This document shows positions 9,864 through 17,501 of a stretch of 64,000 nucleotides of DNA, piece after piece. Position numbers and translations under genes: made by a program. The stretch lies in assembly GCF_009664085.1 (NCBI RefSeq), contig NZ_CP039268.1, positions 667,501-731,500 of the forward strand. Reading direction: 5' to 3'. Source of the DNA: Thermochromatium tepidum ATCC 43061 (GTDB lineage Bacteria > Pseudomonadota > Gammaproteobacteria > Chromatiales > Chromatiaceae). Each line of letters starts with the position of its first letter. The stretch's first letter is position 1. The notes under the pieces were generated by a model. It ran no database searches. It was not told where the DNA came from and saw only the letters and a list, made by a program, of their open reading frames with translations.

Positions 9864-10124
9864 GTGAACAACAGACTGGAATATGCCGCCCCTGCAACGG
9901 TGGGCACGCGGATCCTGGTTGAGTCGATCGCAGCCTACCGGCAGGACGAGCGGTTGTGGCTGGAGCTCGTCTCGGATCCCAAGACACGTCATTGGTCGCT
10001 CTGTGTGCGCGATGCGCTTGGGCAGCGGGTGCGGAGTCGTCTTGGATTGGATCAGGCGCTGGAGAGGCTGGCCTGCGGCGCGCGTGTTCGCGCCCGCTTG
10101 CCGCAAAGCCGGAAGGGCGCTTGA
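9864..10124 (+). CDS. Small hypothetical protein coupled to a diguanylate cyclase gene
   Basis: 86 residues from a GTG at 9864, preceded by a GGGAG box; the stop TGA abuts the ATG of the next gene. The protein is basic at its C-terminus (RARLPQSRKGA) and has a predicted beta-rich core (TRILVESIAAY, RLWLELVSDP, HWSLCVRDALGQRVRSRL). It has no signal peptide, no membrane segment and no motif I recognise. Coupling to the cyclase suggests a joint role, but nothing in the sequence says what that is. Confidence 0.55.
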   Translation: MNNRLEYAAPATVGTRILVESIAAYRQDERLWLELVSDPKTRHWSLCVRDALGQRVRSRLGLDQALERLACGARVRARLPQSRKGA

Positions 10125-11255
10125 ATGTCGATCGAGACGCCGGTTTCACGGCGGTTCGCGCGCTTGAGCGTCAGCGAGCCGTCGCTTCAGGTCGTTACCG
10201 GGCGAAATGGCGGCCAATCAAAGGCTTGTGGACATCTGGCACAGCTTTCGCTTTACCCGAGGCATGGATCATCTTTTCGGGGGCGTCATGTGTCATACCA
10301 TCATTCAATCGCAATCGACTCTACGCGACTGGCGCTTGTGTCCACATCCGATCACCGCCACACACCCGAGGTCATAGATACCGTCCGTTTCTTGCAAGCC
10401 GTCACGGCCTCGCTGGAACTCGATGAGGTGTTCGGGGCGTTCAACGCATGTCTGCACGAGGTCTTCGAGCACGACGGCTGGGAGTATCAGGCCCCGGACG
10501 ATGAGTTTCATCTGACCGGCGGTCGCACCGCGCCTCATCGAATCGAATACAGATTGACGCTCAACGGGCAGGCGCTCGGTGTGATCAGACTCATGCGCGG
10601 ACGGCGTTTTTCCGAGGACGAGCAGCGGTATGTCGAAGGGTTGCTGGCGCTCGCCGCACCCGCGATTCAGAATGCCCTGCGTTTCTCGCGCCTCGTGCGC
10701 CAGCTCGATAGCGACCCACTGACGGGACTCGGTAACCGCCGGGCTTTATGGATCCAGGGTGAGCGCTGGCTCGCCGAGAGCCTGCGCCATCGCCATCCGC
10801 TGTCGCTGCTGGTGCTGGATCTGGACTTCTTCAAGGCGATCAACGATACCCATGGCCATCCGGTGGGCGATCAGGTGCTGTGCCGAGTCGCCCAGACCCT
10901 GAAGGCCACGACCCGCGCCTCCGACCTGTGTGTGCGTCTCGGGGGCGACGAGTTCGTCGTGCTCCTGCCTGAGACCGATCTGAAGGCGGCCAAGGAGTGT
11001 GCCGAGCGCATCCGCCGCGCGCTGTCGCAGCAATTCGTCGAGACACCTTCGGGTGAGCGCATCGGGATCAGGACCAGCGTCGGTGCCGCGACCCTAAGGC
11101 CTGGCATGACCCTGGATGCGCTCTACCAGGAGGCCGATACCGCGCTCTATGCGGCCAAGCACTCACGCGATCTGCCGCCGGCGAGCGTCGCGCGCGCGGG
11201 GAGACGAATCGGCAGAAGTTATACCCTAGGCGGGTTGACAGCGTGCGAGGCGTGA
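10125..11255 (+). CDS. Diguanylate cyclase (GGDEF) with N-terminal sensor region
   Basis: 376 residues if the ATG at 10125, touching the previous stop, is used. The first 55 residues are poorly structured and a GTG at 10290 is a possible true start. A GAF-like middle part (residues about 85-195: FLQAVTASLELDEVFGAF, LTLNGQALGVIRL) is followed by a GGDEF domain with DPLTGLGNRR, the active-site GGDEF and, five residues before it, an RASD inhibitory-site motif of the RxxD type. The enzyme should make cyclic-di-GMP from two GTP and be product-inhibited. No membrane segment is seen, so the sensor is cytosolic. Confidence 0.9.
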   Translation: MSIETPVSRRFARLSVSEPSLQVVTGRNGGQSKACGHLAQLSLYPRHGSSFRGRHVSYHHSIAIDSTRLALVSTSDHRHTPEVIDTVRFLQAVTASLELDEVFGAFNACLHEVFEHDGWEYQAPDDEFHLTGGRTAPHRIEYRLTLNGQALGVIRLMRGRRFSEDEQRYVEGLLALAAPAIQNALRFSRLVRQLDSDPLTGLGNRRALWIQGERWLAESLRHRHPLSLLVLDLDFFKAINDTHGHPVGDQVLCRVAQTLKATTRASDLCVRLGGDEFVVLLPETDLKAAKECAERIRRALSQQFVETPSGERIGIRTSVGAATLRPGMTLDALYQEADTALYAAKHSRDLPPASVARAGRRIGRSYTLGGLTACEA

Positions 11256-11350
11256 ATGGAGATCGCTCCAAGGGATGACTTCATTTAGACTGTGCCTTTC
11301 AATATTCTGTCACAGTCAATCACTGGCGCCTTGGGGCGGCAATCATCACT

Positions 11351-13018
11351 ATGTTGAGTCAACTACGCTTAAAGGTAAAACTCATCGTCGGCTTTTTGGC
11401 CCTGGGGACAATCGTCCTGGTCCTCGGGATCCTCGGGATCCGAGGCGAGTTCACGATGAATGAGTATCTGATCGGTCTGAGCGAAGACAGCATGCCGGCG
11501 ATCGAGCACCTAAGCTTGCTCAACCAAGAACGACTCGAGATCCGCTCCCATGCCTACGAGGTTAAATCGCTCAGGCATCAAGACAGCAAGCGTCTCGAAG
11601 AGATCCAGCGCGAACGGACCGCCTCCCTGCGGGTGATCGATGAGACCCTAGGCAAACTCGAGCGCTTTTTACACAGCCCAGAGGAGCAGGCGGTCTTCAA
11701 TGCACTCAAGGCCGATTATGCCCACTGGAGCGAGTCTCAGGCTAAGCTCGGACGGCTGATCGAATCCATACAGACCAGCGCCGACCAAAAACAATATACG
11801 GATACCCTGTCAAGCTTCACGTCCACCATGGACGAGAGCTTCCTGCTCTCGGATCGGGTCGGGGTGCTCATCGAATCCTTGGTCGCGCTCAAGAACAAGC
11901 AAACGGCCGACATCCTCACCGAGGCCAATCGCTCGAGCAAAAACCTCATCAGCATTTTCGGTACCGGCATCGGCGTGGGACTGGTGTTGGCGCTCCTGTT
12001 GGGCTGGGCGATCACGCGGGATACGCTCAGCCAGCTCGGCGGCGAGCCGGCTCAGGTGGTGGCTGTCGTCAACCAGCTTGCTGAGGGTGACCTGACGACC
12101 TACATCCCGCTGCGCCCCGGCGACGAGACCAGTCTCATGGCGGCCATGGCCCGCATGGTCGAGAGCATGCGGCGGGTGCTGCGCGACGTCTCTAGCGCCA
12201 GCTCGCAGGTGGCGGCCGCGGCCGTCGAGCTCTCGGCCACCAGCGAGGAGACCAACCGGCAGGTGCGCGTCGAGCAGTCCGAGACCGATCAGGTCGCCAC
12301 GGCCATGAATCAGATGACCGCCACGGTCGAGGAGGTCGCACGTCATGCCGCCGCCGCCGCGCGTGCCGCCCAAGAGACCGACCGTGAGACCGAGGCCGGC
12401 AGCCAGGTCGTGGCGCAGACGATCTCGGCGATCGATCTGCTGGCCCAGGAGGTCGAGTCGGCCAGTCAGGTGATTGCACGTCTTTCCGAAGACAGCACCG
12501 AAATTGGTGCGGTATTGGACGTGATCCGCGGGGTGGCCGAGCAGACCAATCTGCTTGCCCTCAATGCCGCGATCGAGGCGGCGCGCGCCGGCGAACAGGG
12601 ACGGGGTTTTGCCGTGGTGGCCGCCGAGGTACGGACCCTCGCCAGCCGCACCCAGTCCTCGATCCAGGACATCCAGGAGAAGATCGAGCGGGTCCAAAAG
12701 GGTTCGGCAGGCGCGGTCGCTGTGATGACCAAGGGACAGGAGATGGCACGCGAGAGCGTAGTCCAGGCACAGCGCGCCGGTGAATCGCTCCAGGCCATCA
12801 GTGCCGCCATCACCAGCATCGCTGACATGAACCGGCAGATCGCCAGTGCCGCTGAGGAACAAACGGCGGTCGCCGAGGAGATCAACCGCAACATCCATAC
12901 CATCTCTGCGACGGTCGATCAAACCGCCGCTGGCGCGGCGCACATCGCCAGCGCCAGCGAGGAGCTCGCGCGGTTGGCCAGCCTGCTCCAGGAGCGGGTC
13001 GCGTGCTTTAGGCTCTGA
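11351..13018 (+). CDS. Methyl-accepting chemotaxis protein
   Basis: 555 residues. Membrane helix 1 lies at about residues 11-33 ([20 protein letters not shown]), followed by a helical periplasmic sensor of about 160 residues, which looks like a four-helix-bundle type. Helix 2 is at about 200-222. A HAMP domain ([17 protein letters not shown]) and a long signalling coiled coil follow, with the conserved tip [20 protein letters not shown]. It should signal to CheA through CheW and control motility. It stands alone, with 95 nt upstream and no che genes nearby. The ligand is unknown. Confidence 0.94.
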   Translation: MLSQLRLKVKLIVGFLALGTIVLVLGILGIRGEFTMNEYLIGLSEDSMPAIEHLSLLNQERLEIRSHAYEVKSLRHQDSKRLEEIQRERTASLRVIDETLGKLERFLHSPEEQAVFNALKADYAHWSESQAKLGRLIESIQTSADQKQYTDTLSSFTSTMDESFLLSDRVGVLIESLVALKNKQTADILTEANRSSKNLISIFGTGIGVGLVLALLLGWAITRDTLSQLGGEPAQVVAVVNQLAEGDLTTYIPLRPGDETSLMAAMARMVESMRRVLRDVSSASSQVAAAAVELSATSEETNRQVRVEQSETDQVATAMNQMTATVEEVARHAAAAARAAQETDRETEAGSQVVAQTISAIDLLAQEVESASQVIARLSEDSTEIGAVLDVIRGVAEQTNLLALNAAIEAARAGEQGRGFAVVAAEVRTLASRTQSSIQDIQEKIERVQKGSAGAVAVMTKGQEMARESVVQAQRAGESLQAISAAITSIADMNRQIASAAEEQTAVAEEINRNIHTISATVDQTAAGAAHIASASEELARLASLLQERVACFRL

Positions 13019-13021
13019 GGG

Positions 13022-15054
13022 TTATTCCAGCGTTGAGTCGCCGTGCCGGACGAACCTCCGGATCAAGTCCTCCAGCACTGTCGGATTGAGTGGCTTGACG
13101 ATATACCCATCGAGACCACACTCAAGGCAGTGCGCGCGCTCGCTCTCCAAGTCCAGTGTGCCCATGCCGATGATGGGGGTGCGTCGCGTGCCCGGATCCT
13201 CCAGGCTGCGCATGGCGCGCGCGACCTCGATCCCGTCGAGGTCTGGCGTGTAGAGATCCATAAGACCAGATCATAGGCCGCGGAGCGAAACTGGGCGATG
13301 GCCAATTCGCCGCTATTGACAATCAGGGTCTCATGCCCCCACTCCTGGAGTAGGGTGCTGGCGAGTTTCTGATGGAGCAGGCCGCTTTCGACGAGCAGGA
13401 TGCGCAGACGTTGGCGGTATTCGACCAGCATGTGGCGTGTGAGCAGCGGACGCGGCTGGCCCGGTTCTCTGGGGCTGAGCAGGTGGGTGAGCAGCTCGCG
13501 CAATTCGCGCGGCAAGGCCGGTTTGGTGAGAAAGGCGTCGATACCGATCTCGCGACAGCGTTTGGCATCACCGCGCTGTCCGATCGAGGCCAGCATCACA
13601 AGGGCCGCCTGTTTGATCGCCAGCTCGTCCCGCAGACGCACCGCCAACTCGAATCCATCGAGTCCAGGGAGCGTGGAATCGAAGACATAGACATCGAATA
13701 CCTGTCCCCGCGCGAGTTCGAGCGCCTGGGGCCCGGTGCTCGCCTCCTGCACCTCAAAGCCCCAGTGTCTGAACCAATAAGCCAGTGTGCGTCGCACGTC
13801 CGCTTGGTTGTCGACCAGCAGCGCGCGTCGGCCGGACCAGTTCGCCATGGGGGGCGGTGGGGCCTCACTGGACGCCAGCCTCGGAAGTGGGAGGGTGAAA
13901 GACAGTCCAGCGGCTTCCTGGGTGTCGATCCAGATCCGACCACCCAGGTGTTCGATCAGACGTGCACAGGTCGTCAGGGACCAGCCGCCATCGCCGAATC
14001 TGTGTTCGCTTTCCATCGAGGTCGCCCGGGTCGGGTCAATCAACGGCTGTAGCTCGGTGAGCGGGCACCCAAGACCCAGGATCGAGAACTGGATCCAGCC
14101 CTGCGTCGGATGCTCGGTGTTCAAATATCGCGTCTGCAACCTGAGACCTTTGTCTCGACTGCAGGCAAGCACGAACCTCCAGAGCGTGCTCAACACCTGA
14201 CGGATTCGGCTTGGATCACCCTGACTGTGCGTCGGCAGTGCATCCAAGGACTCGTATTGGATCTCGCATCCCTGGCGACGGGCTTCGGCCATGAGCGCCT
14301 CGACCAGATCTTGGATCAGCACCGAGGGGTTGAATGGAATCTGCTCGATGATCATTTGACCGGTCGCGATCCGCGCGAAATCGAGCAGTTCTTCGATCTG
14401 GCCGAGCAAGCGGGTGGTCGCTGAACGAATGCGATCGAGAGAATGACGCTGGGTCTGGTCGAGTGACGTATGGAGCGTCAACTCGCTGAGATCGAGGATG
14501 TGCTTGACTGGAACGCGGATCTCATGGCCGATCTCGACGAGACGCTGGTTTCTGGCGCGATAGGCCGATTCGATCCCGTGCTTGAGTTCGGTACGGCGGC
14601 GTGCACCGCGCGCGGCCTGGGCCAGGGTCATGGCGACCAAGCTCAAGCCATGTTGCAGCTCTGTTGTCAGGGCCCCCTCCGCCGCCGGGCGCACCAGGAT
14701 CAGGACGCCGAATCCAGGGAGCCGAAAGGCCAGTACCTGCTCAGGCGCGTCACCGGCTATCACTGGCTGTCCGGATGGACATTCGGCTAGGGCGGTCTCC
14801 AACGCACTCAGCGACCAGTCGTTCCAGAAGGCGCCATAGAGTGGATCAGATGGGAGTGCCTCGGGATGCAGACAGACGACGGGGTGGCGGTCGGGCGGGG
14901 TGGTGAGGGCGGACTCCAGCACGGCAGCACCGCTCGCATCGAGCAGGCGGACCATCTCGGCTAGAAAACGCTGGAGCATCGGCTCCAGTTCTAGAGAGTC
15001 ATCGATCGCTTGTGACAGCTCGTGGAGCAGCTCGTAGGCATTGGCAGAGGACAT
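13022..15054 (-). pseudogene. Hybrid histidine kinase, frameshifted before the last receiver phosphorylation site
   Basis: Reading starts at ATG 15054 (MSSANAYELL) and runs about 597 codons. It then needs a one-base correction at 13,261-13,264 to continue to the stop at 13022; the join reads YDLVL then MDLYTPDLDG. Order: GAF-like sensor (1-165), HisKA with GHEIRVP, a poorly conserved HATPase part (the N-box Asn is missing in WRFVLACSRDKG; GDGGWSLTTCARL remains), receiver 1 (FDSTLPGLDG, LTKPAL) and receiver 2 (MDLYTPDLDG, IVKPL). Without correction the protein loses the receiver-2 Asp and all after it. No slippery heptamer is present (GGTCTTA). The gene could be a recent pseudogene or a sequencing error. 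An IS sits 103 nt upstream. Confidence 0.85.
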
Positions 15055-15132
15055 GATCGTCGATGGTCCGAGAGCGGGCGTTGCGCGATGTTCGGGTGGC
15101 TCCGGGGGGCCGTGGAGCGCCCCCTCGAAGCC

Positions 15133-15162
15133 ATTCAACGAGTCACTATAATCAAGTGTCAA
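15133..15162 (-). promoter_or_regulatory. Possible outward hybrid promoter at the IS481-like end
   Basis: On the minus strand the element end supplies TTGACA (15162-15157). Eighteen nt further on, host DNA gives TTGAAT (15138-15133), 4 of 6 matches to a -10 box. Transcription would run toward the hybrid kinase start at 15054. A native -10-like TATAGT (15150-15145) lies only 6 nt from the TTGACA, too close to pair with it. Inference only. Confidence 0.35.
15151..15156. repeat. Target-site duplication, left copy
   Basis: ATCAAG directly outside the left terminal repeat, matched exactly by 16321-16326 outside the right one. A 6-bp duplication fits IS481-family transposition. Confidence 0.85.
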
Positions 15163-16123
15163 GTCCCGGAAGATCATGTGGCTGTTTGTCAAACAGGTGA
15201 GGGTGGCTTTGGTACCACTGTCGCATGGCGGCCAGGGGTGTTTGTCCTTTGAGTGCGGCCTGGGGCAGTTGATGGTTATACAGCCAGACGTAACGGGCAA
15301 TGGTGCGCTCGAGGTCTTCGCCGCTGGTGAAGTGGTGACTTCGCAGCACCTCTTCGAGGCGGCCGTTGAAGCGCTCGACCATGCCGTTGGTCTGAGGACG
15401 CTGAGGGCGGGTGAGGCGATGCTCGATGGCGAGGGCCTGGCACAGCTGAACAAATTCATGCCGGCCGCTTTCGCGGCGGGCGGCGCGACCAAAGAGCCGA
15501 ACGGTGAACTCCTTGCCGTTGTCGGTCAGAATCTTGCGAATCTTGATGGGGCAGGACTTCGAGAGCGCCTTGAGGAAGGCCGCTGCCGAGCGCGCGGTCT
15601 TGTGGGGTTTGATTTGGACGAATACCCAGCGTGTGGCCCGGTCGATGGCCACGAACAGGTAGCGGCGAGCGGTCTCGTCGGGCATTTGGGGCAGATATTT
15701 CACGTCGAAGTGCACAAAGCCCGGCTCGTAGGCCTGGAACGGCTTGTGCGCCACTTGTCGAGCCTCGGGGCGCAGCGCGAGCAGCTTGTTGAGGCGATGC
15801 CGACTCAAGCAACGGTGGATGGCAGAACGCGAGGCTTTGGGTTCGATGAATTCCTTGACCACGGCGACGAGGTCATCGAGCGGCAAAAGCAGCAGTCGAC
15901 GCAGCTCCACCACCACCGCCTCTTGGGCGGGTGTGAGCGTCGTTTGCAGACGGTGCGGCGTGTGCGATCGGTCGTTGAAGTCGGCTCGAGCTTGCCACTT
16001 GCGAACCGTCGACTCGGTGATGTTGTAGCGCTGCGCCAGCACCGATACCGGCTCATCGCTGGCCGCGATCTCGGCGCGCACCGCAGGGGTGGTACGCGCT
16101 TGCTTGTGCAGGGCGATCAACAT
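15152..16123 (-). CDS. IS481-family transposase
   Basis: 323 residues, intact. The N-terminal helix-turn-helix (VSVLAQRYNITESTVRKW) and a second helical region precede an integrase-type catalytic core. The catalytic core holds Asp in FVHFDVKYL, Asp in ILTDNGKEF and Glu in NGMVERFNGRLEEV, a DDE triad with the spacing usual for IS481. A GGAG box precedes the ATG. The reading frame runs through the terminal inverted repeat, and its TGA stop (15152-15154) lies in the duplicated target DNA, so the last residue is set partly by the target. The gene should be functional; transposition is by the IS3/IS481 copy-out style in related elements. Confidence 0.94.
   Translation of the reverse strand: MLIALHKQARTTPAVRAEIAASDEPVSVLAQRYNITESTVRKWQARADFNDRSHTPHRLQTTLTPAQEAVVVELRRLLLLPLDDLVAVVKEFIEPKASRSAIHRCLSRHRLNKLLALRPEARQVAHKPFQAYEPGFVHFDVKYLPQMPDETARRYLFVAIDRATRWVFVQIKPHKTARSAAAFLKALSKSCPIKIRKILTDNGKEFTVRLFGRAARRESGRHEFVQLCQALAIEHRLTRPQRPQTNGMVERFNGRLEEVLRSHHFTSGEDLERTIARYVWLYNHQLPQAALKGQTPLAAMRQWYQSHPHLFDKQPHDLPGLDT
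15157..15176 (+). repeat. Left terminal inverted repeat of the IS
   Basis: Starts TGTCAAGTCCCGG. It differs from the reverse complement of 16301-16320 at positions 5, 6 and 15 only. Starting with TGT is typical of the family. Confidence 0.9.
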
Positions 16124-16159
16124 GATGACGACTCTCCTTCGTTGGGCCTCGACTGGATG

Positions 16160-16212
16160 CTGGCTGCGGCTTCTCCAGCCGCCCTACGGGCGCCCGGAGA
16201 AGCCGCAGCCAG
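16160..16212. repeat. 17-bp perfect inverted repeat in the IS leader
   Basis: The arms 16160-16176 and 16196-16212 are exact complements; the 19-nt loop itself can form CGCCC-TAC-GGGCG. The structure lies about 37 nt upstream of the transposase ATG. As RNA it would be a very stable hairpin in any transcript reading into the element; as DNA it could form a cruciform. Confidence 0.85.
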
Positions 16213-16300
16213 CCGAGACTTGTTCTCTGATTCCATCTCTGCGGTGAGTGTGTGCAAAACATCGCGCGCAAAGAATAACGGAAAGCGGCTCGGGGCTATA

Positions 16301-16320
16301 TGATCATCCGGGACGGGACA
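16301..16320 (-). repeat. Right terminal inverted repeat of the IS
   Basis: Read outward-in on the minus strand it starts TGTCCCGTCCCGG and pairs with the left repeat at 17 of 20 positions. Confidence 0.9.
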
Positions 16321-16326
16321 ATCAAG
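16321..16326. repeat. Target-site duplication, right copy
   Basis: ATCAAG, identical to 15151-15156. Confidence 0.85.
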
Positions 16327-16382
16327 TCGCCCTGCTTCGTCATCCTGGGACGATGGTGTTGGCGGTCCCTCGCCGTCGGATT

Positions 16383-17498
16383 TCAGTCGGCGTCCGTGTC
16401 TGATGGAGGGCTTGGTGTCGCTTCAGCGGGTTCTGACGATTCCGGTTGCGCGTCAGCGGCCTTTGCCGGCGCGGGTTGGACGATGAGCTTGGAGCGATCG
16501 AGGTCGATCATATCCATCCAGTCATACTTCGATAGCCTGAAGACGTGGGGGCGATCGCCAACCTTGAGCATATAGTCATCGCTGTCGGCCAGTCGAGCGA
16601 TCCGGTAAACATGCGCCTCACCTGCGCTGAGCTCGATCCTCAGTTCGAGCGCAGGCTTAGATGTGTCCTCGGCAGGGGCCTTGGTTGCAGTAAAGACATC
16701 GCGGTAACTCAGATTGGCCAGGGTCCGCACCAGGTCGCGCGCCCGTTCCTGATCGAGCGTCTCCTTTGCCTCAGCCCCCACCAATCGCCAGCCCTCACCG
16801 TCCCTTTCCAGCCGCCAATCGGCCCCGGCGACGGCGCTGATCTTGGCCTGATCGAGCCGCAGCTGACCCTGATCGAGCCAATCGGCGCGGCGGTTTGAGA
16901 CATCGGCGAGCGCCAGATCTAGCTCGTAGACTGCCGAGTCGTCCGACGGGCGTCCGAACAGTCGTCGAAAGCGCGGTGTCTCGCCCAGGATCAGGGTCGC
17001 GATCGGCCCAGATGCCCCTTCGAGCGTCAGACGCCGGTTGAAGCCGGTATCTGCGACCTTGAAGCGCGCGCGCGCCTCGGCGCTGGTGGCGACGGGCAGG
17101 GGGCGCTTGAGCTGGCTCAGGGTGGTCAGGAGCTGATCCGCCTTAAAACCGGCGGCTGGGAAGTCATCGAGCTCACCGATCACCCAGGTACCATTGTGCC
17201 GGTCGATGCGCACCGATTCGGCGCCCTCTGCACCTTCGATCCGGATCGCGGTCACCTGTTCGGGCTTGAAAGCGAGCAGTGGTGTCTGCGGGGCGAAGGC
17301 GCGGGTACTCGGGGCGCTCAGGTATTGGCCAAACGCGATCAGCAGCTGGAGCACGAGTAGACCCGCCAACCCCATGATCAGGGGCGCGCGCAGATCGGGA
17401 CGCCAGCTCAGATCAGCCCTGGAGGGTACTCCCGTACTGGAATCTGCGGCACCCTCGGTAGCCGATTTCGAGAGCGCTATCTCAGTGGTTGCGATCAT
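16383..17498 (-). CDS. DUF4340 protein of a Gld-like ABC operon
   Basis: 371 residues. A short cytosolic N-terminus and one membrane helix at about 37-58 (LRAPLIMGLAGLLVLQLLIAF) precede a periplasmic beta-rich repeat region: VTAIRIEG, SVRIDRHNGTWVI and then, in a second copy, ISAVAGADWRLERDGEGWRL. This double DUF4340 layout is usual. An acidic Pro/Ala/Ser tail follows. The gene starts 3 nt after the permease-GldG stop, so all three are one operon. Function is unknown; the family nearly always sits beside GldG-type proteins and is presumed to be a subunit or partner of that transporter. Confidence 0.88.
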   Translation of the reverse strand: MIATTEIALSKSATEGAADSSTGVPSRADLSWRPDLRAPLIMGLAGLLVLQLLIAFGQYLSAPSTRAFAPQTPLLAFKPEQVTAIRIEGAEGAESVRIDRHNGTWVIGELDDFPAAGFKADQLLTTLSQLKRPLPVATSAEARARFKVADTGFNRRLTLEGASGPIATLILGETPRFRRLFGRPSDDSAVYELDLALADVSNRRADWLDQGQLRLDQAKISAVAGADWRLERDGEGWRLVGAEAKETLDQERARDLVRTLANLSYRDVFTATKAPAEDTSKPALELRIELSAGEAHVYRIARLADSDDYMLKVGDRPHVFRLSKYDWMDMIDLDRSKLIVQPAPAKAADAQPESSEPAEATPSPPSDTDAD

Positions 17499-17501
17499 GA
17501 T

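Larger units (their letters stand above)
15157..16320 (-). mobile_element. IS481-family insertion sequence, complete, 1164 bp
   Basis: It is bounded by 20-bp inverted repeats matching at 17 of 20 positions and flanked by exact 6-bp direct repeats ATCAAG. It contains one intact transposase gene and a 177-bp leader with a 17-bp perfect hairpin. The well-kept ends, intact gene and perfect duplication point to a recent insertion. It lies between the DUF4340 gene and the hybrid kinase, both on the minus strand, and may affect expression of the kinase. Confidence 0.93.

Noticed and set aside
11810-12943. 377-codon minus-strand frame opposite the chemoreceptor
   Set aside because: Antisense shadow; repetitive Gly/Leu/Asp composition and no motif.
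13255-13270. Programmed -1 frameshift in the hybrid kinase
   Set aside because: A -1 shift would restore the protein, but the site GGTCTTA is not a slippery heptamer and I saw no downstream pseudoknot; mutation or sequencing error is simpler.
15055-15492. N-terminal extension of the hybrid kinase into the IS
   Set aside because: The codons from 15157 upward lie inside the IS opposite its transposase, and those between 15055 and 15156 show no conserved domain; the ATG at 15054 fits the sensor domain start.
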